64,000 bases of DNA from Halobellus sp. LT62 (lineage in GTDB: Archaea; Halobacteriota; Halobacteria; Halobacteriales; Haloferacaceae): NCBI RefSeq assembly GCF_037031285.1, contig NZ_JAYEZO010000002.1:1209938-1273937 (forward strand), given 5' to 3'. Below are positions 27,302 through 35,757 of this stretch, piece after piece. The notes beneath the pieces are model-generated. The model saw only the letters and a program-made list of their open reading frames with translations, searched no databases and was not told the origin of the DNA. The position numbers and the translations under genes were made by a program. How positions within the stretch are numbered: the stretch's first letter is position 1; every line of letters starts with the position of its first letter.

Positions 27302-28189
27302 TCACTCCTCGATCGATTCGACCGCGGGCCAGACGCGCCAGATCGCGACGGCGAGGCTTCCGGTCCACCAGACGAGGAGGCCGACGCCGTTGAGGAGCGG
27401 CTTCCCGGCGGCCACCTCTGCGCCGCCGACCACGCCGACCGCACTTGAGAGGACGAGTCCCCGGAACGCGCTGTTCGGGCTGAGCGCCAAGAGCGCGGCA
27501 AAACCGTCTTCGGCGAGTACGCCGCCCGCAAGTCCAGCGACGAGCGCCGTGTCGATACCGAGCACGAGCGCCACCGCGAGCGCCAGTGCCAGCGCGAACG
27601 CCGTGCGGACGGTTCGGGTCGCCGCGGAGATGCCGACCGTCACCGCCAGCACGACCAGCGTGAACGCCGCCGAGAGCGCGACGAACCGGACGTATCGCAC
27701 CCCCGAGTCGGCGGCGGCGGCGTTGACCGCGAGGAAGGTGGGGATGTCGGCGGTCAGGAACGGGACGAACAGCCCCACGAAAAGGAGCGTCCCGACGACG
27801 AGCGAGACGAGCACGAGCGCCCGGCCGAGGTAGACGCCGCCGACGTAGGCGACCCGAGACACGTCGAACGTTCGCAGCACGTCCAACTCGCCGGTCCGGC
27901 GGTCGCCGAGGATCGATCGGTAGCCGAACGCGACAGCCAACAGCGGCACCAGCACCTCGACGAACGTCAGCAGATCGAGTGTCAGCGGGACGAAGCCGCC
28001 ACCGCCGCCCGTCCCGGCCCAAGCGACGCCGCCGACGCTCGCGGCGAAGGCCGCCGCGAGGGCGAGGAGCGCGGGCGTCCTGACGATCATCCGAAGCTCC
28101 CGCGTCGCGACCACGAAGAGGTCCTGCGGGATCGAAGTCGTTCGTTCCGCTCGGTCGCTCGTGTCATCTGTCGCCTCCGAGCCACTCAT
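27302..28189 (-). CDS. nosY: NosY-type ABC transporter permease
   Basis: A 295-aa membrane protein with six predicted transmembrane helices and the pattern of ABC-2 permeases that follow NosF (TRELRMIVRTPALLALAAAF; GYRSILGDRRTGELDVLRT). With NosF and NosD it supports copper-site assembly of nitrous oxide reductase in the cell envelope. It overlaps nosF by 4 nt (ATGA). Last gene of the operon. Confidence 0.85.
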   Translation of the reverse strand: MSGSEATDDTSDRAERTTSIPQDLFVVATRELRMIVRTPALLALAAAFAASVGGVAWAGTGGGGGFVPLTLDLLTFVEVLVPLLAVAFGYRSILGDRRTGELDVLRTFDVSRVAYVGGVYLGRALVLVSLVVGTLLFVGLFVPFLTADIPTFLAVNAAAADSGVRYVRFVALSAAFTLVVLAVTVGISAATRTVRTAFALALALAVALVLGIDTALVAGLAGGVLAEDGFAALLALSPNSAFRGLVLSSAVGVVGGAEVAAGKPLLNGVGLLVWWTGSLAVAIWRVWPAVESIEE

Positions 28190-29103
28190 CGGCGATCACC
28201 CTCCCTCGTGCCTTCGCCATCACCGTCGGCTCCCGTCCCGTTCGCCTCCCGCTCCGGTTCCGATGGGCGGCGTCCGGTCCCGGCGCGAACGGTCGACGCT
28301 CCCGCCTCCGCTCGAACCGTTTCGAGGAAGGCAGCCGGCAGCGACGCGGTGTCGGTCCGTCTCAGCAGCGCTGCCGGAGACCCCGACGTCACGAAATTCC
28401 CCCGACCGAGGACGTAGACGGTGTCGGCGTGCGCTTCGACCGCCGGAAGCGCGTGCGACGCCACGACGACAGCCGTTCCCGCTGCGGCGAGGTCGGCGAC
28501 GACGCCGAACAGCCGCTCGACCATCACCGGATCGAGTCCGCTGCCGGGCTCGTCGAGAATGAGAACCGACGGATCGCCGACAACGGCCGCTCCGACGCCG
28601 AGTAGCCGCGTCATCCCGCCGGAGAGCGAACCGACGTTCCGATCGGCGACGTCCGCGAGTCCGACCCGATCCAGTATCGCGTCGACGTCCCCGTCGTCGA
28701 CGCCGTCCAACAGCTGCGCGTAGAATCCGAGCGTGTCGCGCGCGGAGAATTCATCGCGGAACGCGGGCCGTTGGGGGAGGTAGCCGACGCTCCGAGCACC
28801 CCGCTGGGGCCCGACCGACACCGACCCGGAATCGGGGGCGGCGATTCCCGCGAGGACTTGCAGAAGCGTCGATTTCCCGGAGCCGTTGGGGCCGACGACC
28901 GCGGCGACTTCCCCGCACTCGACCGACAGCGACACGCCGGAGAGCACGTCGACGTCGCCGAAGGACTGCGCGATCGACTGCGCGCGCAGGGCGATCGAGG
29001 CAGTCGGGGGCGAGTGTTCGCTCGCAGACGATTTCTCGCCGCTCGCGGACGGTTCCTCGCTGCCCGCAGGGTGGTCGTCGCTCACAGGAGGCTCCTCGCT
29101 CAC
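28186..29103 (-). CDS. nosF: NosF-type ABC transporter ATP-binding protein
   Basis: A 305-aa ABC ATPase with Walker A GPNGSGKST, signature LSGGMTRLLG and Walker B VLILDEPGSGLDP. The first 35 residues are an unusual Ser/Glu/Pro-rich extension (repeated EEPPxSD/EKSSASE wording), and a Gly/Asp-rich tail ends the protein; both look like halophilic low-complexity additions. GTG start overlapping the nosD stop (GTGA). Drives NosY. Confidence 0.88.
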   Translation of the reverse strand: MSEEPPVSDDHPAGSEEPSASGEKSSASEHSPPTASIALRAQSIAQSFGDVDVLSGVSLSVECGEVAAVVGPNGSGKSTLLQVLAGIAAPDSGSVSVGPQRGARSVGYLPQRPAFRDEFSARDTLGFYAQLLDGVDDGDVDAILDRVGLADVADRNVGSLSGGMTRLLGVGAAVVGDPSVLILDEPGSGLDPVMVERLFGVVADLAAAGTAVVVASHALPAVEAHADTVYVLGRGNFVTSGSPAALLRRTDTASLPAAFLETVRAEAGASTVRAGTGRRPSEPEREANGTGADGDGEGTREGDRR

Positions 29104-31103
29104 GCTGCTTCACCCCCGGTGGTCTCGTTTGCGAGGTACGCCCTCGTCTCGGGGTGGAACGGTCGCGTCCGCGCGTCGGTGTCGACGACGCCCGACTGCC
29201 GCAGGCCCGAGACTGCGCCCTGAACGCGGCGCAGCGTCCCGACGGCGGGCGACTGCGCGAGCGTCGTCGCGCCCGGGGCCGCGCCGATCCGCGAGTCGAC
29301 CGTTCCGGTCGGTCGGTACGGCCGGTCGTAGACGCCGTCTCCGTCGCCGTCGGCGATCGGCAGCGCGCCCCAGTAGTTGCCAACGCCGCCGTGAGACCAC
29401 GTCCGGAGCGGGCCGATTCCCGACTCGACCGCCCGCTCGTTGCCGACGATGTCGTTTCTCTGCACCCAGTTCGACGGGAGGATGTCGTTCGCTCGCGCGC
29501 CGACCTCGTTTTCGAGCGCGACGTTGTCGACGAAGACGTTGCGGTCGCCGGCGATTTGCAGCCCGTACTCGTTGTCGACAACGACGTTGCGCGCGTAGTA
29601 GGAGTCACTGCCCGCGGGGACGACCCCGTAGGTGCTCTCGCGGACGTCGTTAGCGACGATCAGGTTACCGACCGGCCGCGTCATCACCATCACGCCCGCC
29701 TGCGCGTCGCGGACGGTGTTGTTCGCGACGAGCGACTCGGAGGTGTACATCTCGTGGACGCCGTAGCGGCCGGGTTCGGCGCGGTTATCGCGCACGACGC
29801 TCCCGTCCGCGCGGTGGGTGTAGACGCCGTCGCGACCGCCGAGGAACGTCGAGTCCGCCACGACGCTCGGCGCGCCGATGAGCACGACGCCCATAAACCC
29901 GTCTCGCGCGGTGTCGGCCCCGCGGACCGTCAGCCCCCGAATCGAGGACGCTGGGCTCTCGCGGACGATCACGCCGCTGGCGGGCGTGTCGATCTCGACG
30001 TTCGAGAGCGACGCGCCCGCCGCCCCGTCGAGGACGACGCCCGCGTCGCCGTAGCCGTAGGCCAACTGGACCGTCGTGTCCCAGTCCGTGGAGCCGTTTC
30101 TGCTGTCGCGTCCGCGGCTCCCGACGTCGCCGACGCCGGTGATGCTGAGATCGGAGACGGCCGCGCCGTCCGCGCGGACGTAGACGACGCTCCGGTTGTC
30201 GTCACCGCGTAGGACGGTCTCCGCTCCCGCACCGGCGAGCGTGACCGAGCGGTTCACCGTCACGTCGTCGACGTCGTACGTCCCCGCCGGGAGATAGACG
30301 GTCGTGTTCGGCGGCGCGGCCGCGAGGGCGTCCGACACGGTCGGGTCGCTCGCGACGCCTTCCGAGCGCCTCGAGTCTTCGGGAACGGCCGAGGCGTCCG
30401 AGCCGACGACGACGCTCACGGGACGGTCTCGGTTCTCGTCGGCGATCGGGGCGTCTTCGGCGGCCGCGACGGTGTCGTTCGCCCACGCGTGGCGGGACTC
30501 GATGGACCGCTCGAACCGATCTAGGCGGGCAGAGAGTGGGTCGCCGACCCGCGACTGAACGGCCTCCCAGTCGACGACCTCGCCCCCGTGTGCGTCGGCG
30601 AAGGACTCGGCGTCGGCGCGCTCGGAGAACGCGACGGTCACCGATCCCGACGGAATCGCCGCGTCGCTGCCGACGACGTAGAAGGCTGTCTCGGCGGGCG
30701 TCCAACCGACGGAGCGGCCGCGCTCGGGCACGACGAACCCCTCCTCAGTCAGCGTCGGCGAGACCGTCGAGAGATCCGAGACGTAGACGGCGAGCGGGTC
30801 GCCGAACTGTCGCTGCGCGCCCGGGTCGCCGAGCTCGCTCGCGGCCGTCTCGATGCCGACGTAGCCGACGACGTAGCGGTACCCCGAATAGAACACTTCG
30901 ACCCGCGGGAGGACGAACCCCTCGTCGTCCGCGCGGCGGGCGTCGACGCCGGTGCCGCCCATATCCACCGTGTCCGCGAAATCGACCGGGCGTAGCGACT
31001 CGCCGCTCGCCGGCGTCAGAAGAAACGAGAGGCTCGCGGCGACGAGCGCGACGCTCACTGCCGCCGTCAGCCACCGGGTTCCGGTCGGCGAGAGGAGCGC
31101 CAT
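29100..31103 (-). CDS. nosD: NosD-type periplasmic copper-assembly protein, beta-helix repeats
   Basis: A 667-aa exported protein. It starts with a signal anchor (ALLSPTGTRWLTAAVSVALV) and has a C-terminal half full of right-handed parallel beta-helix (PbH1/carbohydrate-binding CASH) repeats such as NTVRDAQAGVMVMTRPVGN and NVVVDNEYGLQIAGDRN, as in NosD. The N-terminal third, with no repeats, is longer than in bacterial NosD. Start ATG overlaps the nosL stop by 1 nt (TAATG). Confidence 0.88.
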   Translation of the reverse strand: MALLSPTGTRWLTAAVSVALVAASLSFLLTPASGESLRPVDFADTVDMGGTGVDARRADDEGFVLPRVEVFYSGYRYVVGYVGIETAASELGDPGAQRQFGDPLAVYVSDLSTVSPTLTEEGFVVPERGRSVGWTPAETAFYVVGSDAAIPSGSVTVAFSERADAESFADAHGGEVVDWEAVQSRVGDPLSARLDRFERSIESRHAWANDTVAAAEDAPIADENRDRPVSVVVGSDASAVPEDSRRSEGVASDPTVSDALAAAPPNTTVYLPAGTYDVDDVTVNRSVTLAGAGAETVLRGDDNRSVVYVRADGAAVSDLSITGVGDVGSRGRDSRNGSTDWDTTVQLAYGYGDAGVVLDGAAGASLSNVEIDTPASGVIVRESPASSIRGLTVRGADTARDGFMGVVLIGAPSVVADSTFLGGRDGVYTHRADGSVVRDNRAEPGRYGVHEMYTSESLVANNTVRDAQAGVMVMTRPVGNLIVANDVRESTYGVVPAGSDSYYARNVVVDNEYGLQIAGDRNVFVDNVALENEVGARANDILPSNWVQRNDIVGNERAVESGIGPLRTWSHGGVGNYWGALPIADGDGDGVYDRPYRPTGTVDSRIGAAPGATTLAQSPAVGTLRRVQGAVSGLRQSGVVDTDARTRPFHPETRAYLANETTGGEAA

Positions 31104-31747
31104 TACATTCCGAGTCCGGCGATCACTTCCGGCGTGACGCCGTCGTGAGCGAGGAGCGACCCGCCGAACTCCGATTGGAACGCCTCGGCGTCGGACTCGT
31201 CGCTGAACCCGATGAGGTCTCTGCCCATCGCACCCTTGACCTCCGAGTCGGCGACGTACGTCAGGTCCGTCGCCGGAGCCAACGCCGACGCCTCGTAGTG
31301 CTGTGAGATCAGCGTGTCGCCGCCGTCCTCGAACGTCTCGTAGTCGACGGTGGAGTAGTCGGTGACGTAGAAGGCGACGTCCTCCCAACCCTCGTCGTCC
31401 CGCTCGAACTCGTACTGATAGGCCTCCCACGTGCTGTCGAAGCGGGCTGGGTTCTCGTGCCCCTCGGGCTCTCGATCCGCGTAGAAGATCTCGGCCGTCG
31501 GACCGGGTTGCTGTCGAATCGTCATCCCGCAGACCTCGCAGGTGGCACCCTCCGGAATCGTGATCGCCGCGGGAGCCTCGTCACCGCTTTCCCCGTCGCC
31601 TCCACTGCCGTCACCGCCGTCGCTCCCGCCGAGACAGCCCCCCAACGACACGGCGAGTGCGCCCGTTCCCGCGAATAAGAACCGTCGACGACGGACCGCC
31701 CGGGGGTTCGTCCGTCGCTCGTCGTCGACCGGCTGTTCGTCGTGCAT
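31103..31747 (-). CDS. nosL: NosL-type copper-binding lipoprotein
   Basis: A 214-aa lipoprotein: Tat-like RRRRFLFAGTGALAVSLGGC with the lipid-modified Cys near 38, a Gly/Ser/Asp linker, then the NosL core GATCEVCGMTIRQQPGP with the Cu(I)-binding CxxCGM, and the characteristic end FQSEFGGSLLAHDGVTP. It delivers copper for NosZ. First gene of nosLDFY. Confidence 0.9.
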   Translation of the reverse strand: MHDEQPVDDERRTNPRAVRRRRFLFAGTGALAVSLGGCLGGSDGGDGSGGDGESGDEAPAAITIPEGATCEVCGMTIRQQPGPTAEIFYADREPEGHENPARFDSTWEAYQYEFERDDEGWEDVAFYVTDYSTVDYETFEDGGDTLISQHYEASALAPATDLTYVADSEVKGAMGRDLIGFSDESDAEAFQSEFGGSLLAHDGVTPEVIAGLGM

Positions 31748-31884
31748 ACCCGACAGTACGGGACCGGCGGCAAAAGGACATCGGGCCTTCCCACGGACTG
31801 AGAGCCACCGAAACGCCGGACGAGATGCCGAGAATCCGCCGCAGTCGTTCGATTAGATCCGGTGAGAGAGAGGGGGTCGCACAG

Positions 31885-31892
31885 ATTTATCA
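31885..31892 (+). promoter_or_regulatory. TATA box of acs
   Basis: GATTTATC lies about 30 nt before the acs ATG, suitable for a very short leader. Confidence 0.55.
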
Positions 31893-31919
31893 TCCGGTGT
31901 TCGAATAATAAGGACGAAT

Positions 31920-33899
31920 ATGAGCGACGGAGACGGCGATGGAGAACTCGAAGCGCGCCTGGTGGAACAGGAAACGTTCGAGCCGAGCGAGGAGTTCGTC
32001 GAGCAGGCGAACGTCTCCGACGAGTCGATCTACGAGGAGTTCGAGGAGAACTGGCCGAACTCGTGGACCCGCGCGGCGGACTTGCTCGACTGGGACACCG
32101 AGTACAGCGAGGTCCTCGACGATTCCGAGGGGCCGTTCTACGAGTGGTTCGCCGACGGCACGCTGAACGCCTCGTACAACTGCGTCGACCGCCACGTCGA
32201 GAACGGCGACAAGAACCGCGTCGCGATCAAGTGGGAGGGCGAACACGGCGAGACGCGGACCTACACGTATCAGGACCTGTATCGGGAGGTCAACGAGTTC
32301 GCCGCGAGCCTCCGCGAGCTCGGCGTCGAAGAGGACGACGTCGTCACCCTGTATATGCCGATGGTGCCGGAGCTCCCCATCGCGATGCTCGCGTGCGCCC
32401 GGATCGGCGCGCCGCACTCGGTCGTGTTCGCGGGCTTCTCCGCGGACGCGCTCGCGACGCGGATGAACTCCGCGGACTCCCGGTATCTGATCACCTGCGA
32501 CGGGTACTACCGCCGCGGCGACCCGCTCGACCACCTTCAGAAAGCGAACGAGGGGCTCGGCGGCGTCGACCACGGCGTGGACGCGACGGTCGTCGTCGAC
32601 CGACTCGGCGACGACGGCTTCGGCCACGGCCTGAAGGGCAACCAGCACGACTGGGACGACCTGCTCGCCGACCATCAGGGCGAGCGCGTCGCCCCCGTCG
32701 AACGCGACGCCGAAGATATGCTCTTCTTGATGTACACGTCGGGGACGACCGGCGAGCCGAAGGGCGTCAAACACACGACGGGGGGGTACCTCGCCTACAC
32801 GACGTGGACCTCACACGCCGTGCTCGATCTGAAGCCCGAGGACACCTACTGGTGTGCGGCCGACATCGGGTGGATCACGGGCCACTCCTACATCGTCTAC
32901 GGACCGCTGTCGCTCGGAACGACGACCGTGATGTACGAGGGGACGCCGGATTACCCCGAGCGCGACCGCCTGTGGGAACTCGTCGAGAAGTACGCCGTCG
33001 ACGTGTTTTACACCGCCCCGACCGCGATTCGCGCCTTTATGAAGTGGGGCTCGCAGTTCCCCGAAGAGCACGACCTCTCCAGTCTCCGCCTGCTCGGGAC
33101 GGTCGGCGAGCCGATCAACCCGCGCGCGTGGAAGTGGTACTACAAGCACATCGGCGACGAAGAGTGTCCGATCGTCGACACGTGGTGGCAGACCGAAACG
33201 GGAGGGATGATGGTGACGACGCTGCCGGGCGTCGGGACGATGAAACCCGGATCGGCCGGGCCGCCGTTACCGGGAATCGACGCGCGGGTCGTCGACACCA
33301 AAGGCGAGGAGGTCGACGCCGGACGCGCGGGGTATCTCACGGTCAACAAGCCGTGGCCGGGGATGTTGCGGACGCTGTACAACAACGACGAGCGGTTCAT
33401 CGAGGAGTACTGGGCGGAGTACTCCGATCCCGACGCCGACGAATGGGTGTACTTCCCCGAGGACGGCGCGAAGATCGACGACGACGGCTACATCACGATC
33501 CTCGGTCGCGTCGACGACGTGCTCAACGTCTCTGGGCACCGATTGGGAACGATGGAGATCGAATCCGCCATCGTCGGCGTCGAGGGCGTCGCCGAGGCCG
33601 CGGTCGTCGGCGGCGACCACGAGGTGAAAGGCGAGGCCGTCTACGCCTACGTCATTCTGGAGGACGGCTACGACGGAAGCGACGAGATGCGCGAGCGGAT
33701 CGTCGAAGGCGTCGAAGACGCCATCGGCCCGATCGCCCGCCCCGAACAGGTGGTCTTCACGCCCGAGCTCCCGAAGACGCGCTCGGGGAAGATTATGCGT
33801 CGACTGCTCGAAGAGATCGCCAACGACGAGGAACTCGGCGATACGACGACGCTGCGGAACCCCGACATCGTCACCGAGATCCAGCAGAAGGTGCAGTAA
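31920..33899 (+). CDS. acs: Acetyl-CoA synthetase (AMP-forming)
   Basis: A 659-aa ANL-superfamily enzyme with a full-length Acs N-terminus. The phosphate-binding loop YTSGTTGEPKG is at about 263-273, the A5 region WWQTETGG at about 422, and the C-terminal PKTRSGKIMRR contains the catalytic lysine that acetylation can silence. It activates acetate to acetyl-CoA. The stop codon is followed directly by a terminator hairpin module. Confidence 0.96.
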   Translation: MSDGDGDGELEARLVEQETFEPSEEFVEQANVSDESIYEEFEENWPNSWTRAADLLDWDTEYSEVLDDSEGPFYEWFADGTLNASYNCVDRHVENGDKNRVAIKWEGEHGETRTYTYQDLYREVNEFAASLRELGVEEDDVVTLYMPMVPELPIAMLACARIGAPHSVVFAGFSADALATRMNSADSRYLITCDGYYRRGDPLDHLQKANEGLGGVDHGVDATVVVDRLGDDGFGHGLKGNQHDWDDLLADHQGERVAPVERDAEDMLFLMYTSGTTGEPKGVKHTTGGYLAYTTWTSHAVLDLKPEDTYWCAADIGWITGHSYIVYGPLSLGTTTVMYEGTPDYPERDRLWELVEKYAVDVFYTAPTAIRAFMKWGSQFPEEHDLSSLRLLGTVGEPINPRAWKWYYKHIGDEECPIVDTWWQTETGGMMVTTLPGVGTMKPGSAGPPLPGIDARVVDTKGEEVDAGRAGYLTVNKPWPGMLRTLYNNDERFIEEYWAEYSDPDADEWVYFPEDGAKIDDDGYITILGRVDDVLNVSGHRLGTMEIESAIVGVEGVAEAAVVGGDHEVKGEAVYAYVILEDGYDGSDEMRERIVEGVEDAIGPIARPEQVVFTPELPKTRSGKIMRRLLEEIANDEELGDTTTLRNPDIVTEIQQKVQ

Positions 33900-33913
33900 C
33901 CCACCTTTTTCTT

Positions 33914-33938
33914 CGGAGGGGTCCTGCGGACCCCTCCG
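33914..33938 (+). terminator. Perfect 11-bp stem hairpin behind acs
   Basis: Arms CGGAGGGGTCC and GGACCCCTCCG flank the loop TGC, 15 bp after the acs stop, preceded by the T-tract CCTTTTTCTT. A stronger version in inverted orientation ends the GNAT gene at 35713-35751. Confidence 0.7.
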
Positions 33939-33949
33939 ATCAAAAACCT

Positions 33950-33991
33950 GGAGGGAAAAATGCCGCTCGGCTCGCTCCGCTCGCCTCGCGG
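33950..33991 (+). repeat. Left copy of a 42-bp inverted repeat
   Basis: This block (starting GGAGGGAAAAATGCC, ending GCCTCGCGG) recurs perfectly as the reverse complement at 35614-35655, about 1.6 kb away. It is itself made of short GAGCG/CGCTC alternations. Confidence 0.9.
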
Positions 33992-34046
33992 TACAAACGC
34001 TGGTGACGGAGAGTCTATCGCTATTCTGGAATTTCGTCCAGATTGT

Positions 34047-34102
34047 TGCAAGGAGCGGTCGCGCGCAGCGCAACCCAACGCAGCAAAATGGTGGGGTCGA
34101 CT
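34047..34102. repeat. Diverged direct repeat, left copy
   Basis: Begins TGCAAGGAGCGGT, contains a GCGC palindrome and then CAGCAAAA and GGGGTCGACT. The same order of blocks recurs at 34992-35045, so the two copies flank the deacetylase-like gene. Confidence 0.65.
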
Positions 34103-34130
34103 CGACGTCACAGTGGTCTCGTGGTACGTC

Positions 34131-34892
34131 CTACCGGTGCAAGGAAGAAATCGTGTTGAGGGCTGTGAGTGTGATCTCCTTGGAGGCGTCCCACGCGAAC
34201 ATTTGGGCGAATTCGGCCTTCGAGTCACTCCACCGGCTCGGGTGTACTAAGATGTACAGCCCGGAACACGGATGAACGTGAAGTGCGCCGATAAGATCCG
34301 CCGTCGTCTCCACGACGCCAACTGTCGGTAGCTCCGCCTCCCACGTCCGTCCGGTTTCCGAGAGATAATACATGTCCGACTGCGGCCCCACGTCGATCGA
34401 GAGGTACCCTTCACCGAGGATTCCGTACTCCGCTAACTCGTCCAGCCGTCCCTCCCAAAGGCCCTTGTTGCTGTGCGGTGAGAGCGGGCTGCCGTGGGCG
34501 CAGACGGTGGCTACGTCCGCAACCTCGCGGAAGGCCGCCAGATTCTCTTCGAACCGACGCTGCGCAGCCTGGTAATCCCCGTTCGTCGAGGCCGGATCCT
34601 CGTAGTGGTATCCGATCTCGTGTCCCCACTCCTCGATTTGCCGGACGATGTCCACGTCAAACGTACTCGTCCGAAAATAATACGTCGCGGTGATCCCACG
34701 CTCCGCCTCGAGCCGAGCCAGCCTGAGTGCATTCCTGACTTTCCGATCAACGTCGTGTCGGAGAACGACGAAATTCTCCGAGAGCGTCTGTGCTTCGAGA
34801 TACTGCTTCACGGTGAAAGTGTCCCAGTTCGCTTCGAGGATTGCATTGAGTAGCCGCTCGTAGCGCGAAGTAGTAAAATCGAAGACGTTCAT
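34131..34892 (-). CDS. Polysaccharide-deacetylase-fold protein
   Basis: A 253-aa protein of the NodB/carbohydrate esterase 4-like superfamily: VVLRHDVDRKVRNA (about 43-56) carries the metal-binding His/Asp motif, WGHEIGYHYED (about 90) the usual His, and ALHVHPCSGLYILVHPSRW the C-terminal catalytic-site region. Probably a hydrolase on sugar chains or a related amidohydrolase. The start MNVFDFTTSRYER is taken over the 14-codon longer form. The sequence is visibly more AT-rich than its neighbours and is bracketed by repeats, which suggests acquisition by transfer. Confidence 0.78.
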   Translation of the reverse strand: MNVFDFTTSRYERLLNAILEANWDTFTVKQYLEAQTLSENFVVLRHDVDRKVRNALRLARLEAERGITATYYFRTSTFDVDIVRQIEEWGHEIGYHYEDPASTNGDYQAAQRRFEENLAAFREVADVATVCAHGSPLSPHSNKGLWEGRLDELAEYGILGEGYLSIDVGPQSDMYYLSETGRTWEAELPTVGVVETTADLIGALHVHPCSGLYILVHPSRWSDSKAEFAQMFAWDASKEITLTALNTISSLHR

Positions 34893-34991
34893 ACCCCGTA
34901 TCGGAGACCGGAGTACTATGTTATTCAATTCCAAGTTGTAGTATGAGTGACTTATTGTTTACTACGCGGCAAAGTTTTCGATTCGGCTTTC

Positions 34992-35045
34992 TGCAACGAG
35001 CGGTGCGCTTCGCGCACCCGAGTCAGCAAAAAGCTGGGTCGAACT
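34992..35045. repeat. Diverged direct repeat, right copy
   Basis: TGCAACGAGCGGT, GTGCGCTTCGCGCAC palindrome, CAGCAAAAAG, GGGTCGAACT. Partner of 34047-34102. Confidence 0.65.
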
Positions 35046-35060
35046 GAACAAATCAGGGGT

Positions 35061-35447
35061 TCACCGCTCGTAGCTGACGAGAGAGCGAAAGCCGCCGTAA
35101 GCCATACGCTCGGCATCGAAGGGCATCTCCGTCTCTCCGTCAGAGCGGTTCGGATCCATCGCGGGATCGTCCATCACCTTCGCGTTCACCTCGTCGCGGT
35201 GCTCCCGAGACTCGTACACGACGAACGCGAATACAACCGATTCGTCCTCGCCGGTTTCGGCCAGTTGCGGAAAGGTCCGAACAGACATCCCGTCCGTATC
35301 GGGGTCCATATCGTCTTCGACGCCCTCGAAGTATTCCAGCGCACCGTGTTCGATCCAGATGTTTCCGGCCTCTGCTGCCATCTCGCGGTACGCGTCGAGC
35401 TTCTCGTTCGGGACCGGGAGGACGAACCCATCGACGTATCGTTCCAT
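35061..35447 (-). CDS. DUF1428 family protein
   Basis: A 128-aa protein with the DUF1428 pattern: MERYVDGFVLPVPNEKLDAY at the start, EAGNIWIEHGALEYFE, VVFAFVVYESREHRDEVNAKVMDDP, and FDAERMAYGGFRSLV at the end. A dimeric alpha-beta-barrel (ferredoxin-like) fold is expected. The function is unknown. I start at MERYVDG; the upstream 15 codons are not family-like. Confidence 0.9.
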   Translation of the reverse strand: MERYVDGFVLPVPNEKLDAYREMAAEAGNIWIEHGALEYFEGVEDDMDPDTDGMSVRTFPQLAETGEDESVVFAFVVYESREHRDEVNAKVMDDPAMDPNRSDGETEMPFDAERMAYGGFRSLVSYER

Positions 35448-35613
35448 ACCCTTCGTAGAGACGATGGAACGGACATTGAGCGTTATTTCCACTTACGGCG
35501 ATCTATCGCTCCGTAGCTACGGTTTTGTTCTTCACTCTCTGTACTGAGTGCCCGATCGATCGCACAGTCAGGCGCGCGGGCTTCTTTTATGCAATTGAAA
35601 CGTCTGCACTGTC

Positions 35614-35655
35614 CCGCGAGGCGAGCGGAGCGAGCCGAGCGGCATTTTTCCCTCC
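35614..35655 (-). repeat. Right copy of the 42-bp inverted repeat
   Basis: Exact reverse complement of 33950-33991. Between it and the GNAT stop lies an extra hairpin GAGACGCGAAGCGTCTC (35661-35677) that the left side lacks, so the right composite is longer. Confidence 0.9.
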
Positions 35656-35712
35656 GCCGTGAGACGCGAAGCGTCTCACGAGCCTTGCTTCGCTCCGCTC
35701 AGCAAGACAGGC

Positions 35713-35751
35713 TTTTGTCCGGAGGGGTCCGCAGGACCCCTCCGGACAAAA
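35713..35751 (-). terminator. Perfect 18-bp stem hairpin behind the GNAT gene
   Basis: The arms at 35713-35730 and 35734-35751 (TTTTGTCCGGAGGGGTCC and its complement) flank the loop GCA, 6 bp past the stop codon of the GNAT gene. Both ends are T-rich, so it can end transcription in either direction. Confidence 0.85.
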
Positions 35752-35757
35752 AGGTGG

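Noticed and set aside
29154..30212. 352-codon plus-strand frame over nosD
   Set aside because: Antisense of nosD repeats; the nosLDFY frames overlap perfectly in operon fashion and are preferred.
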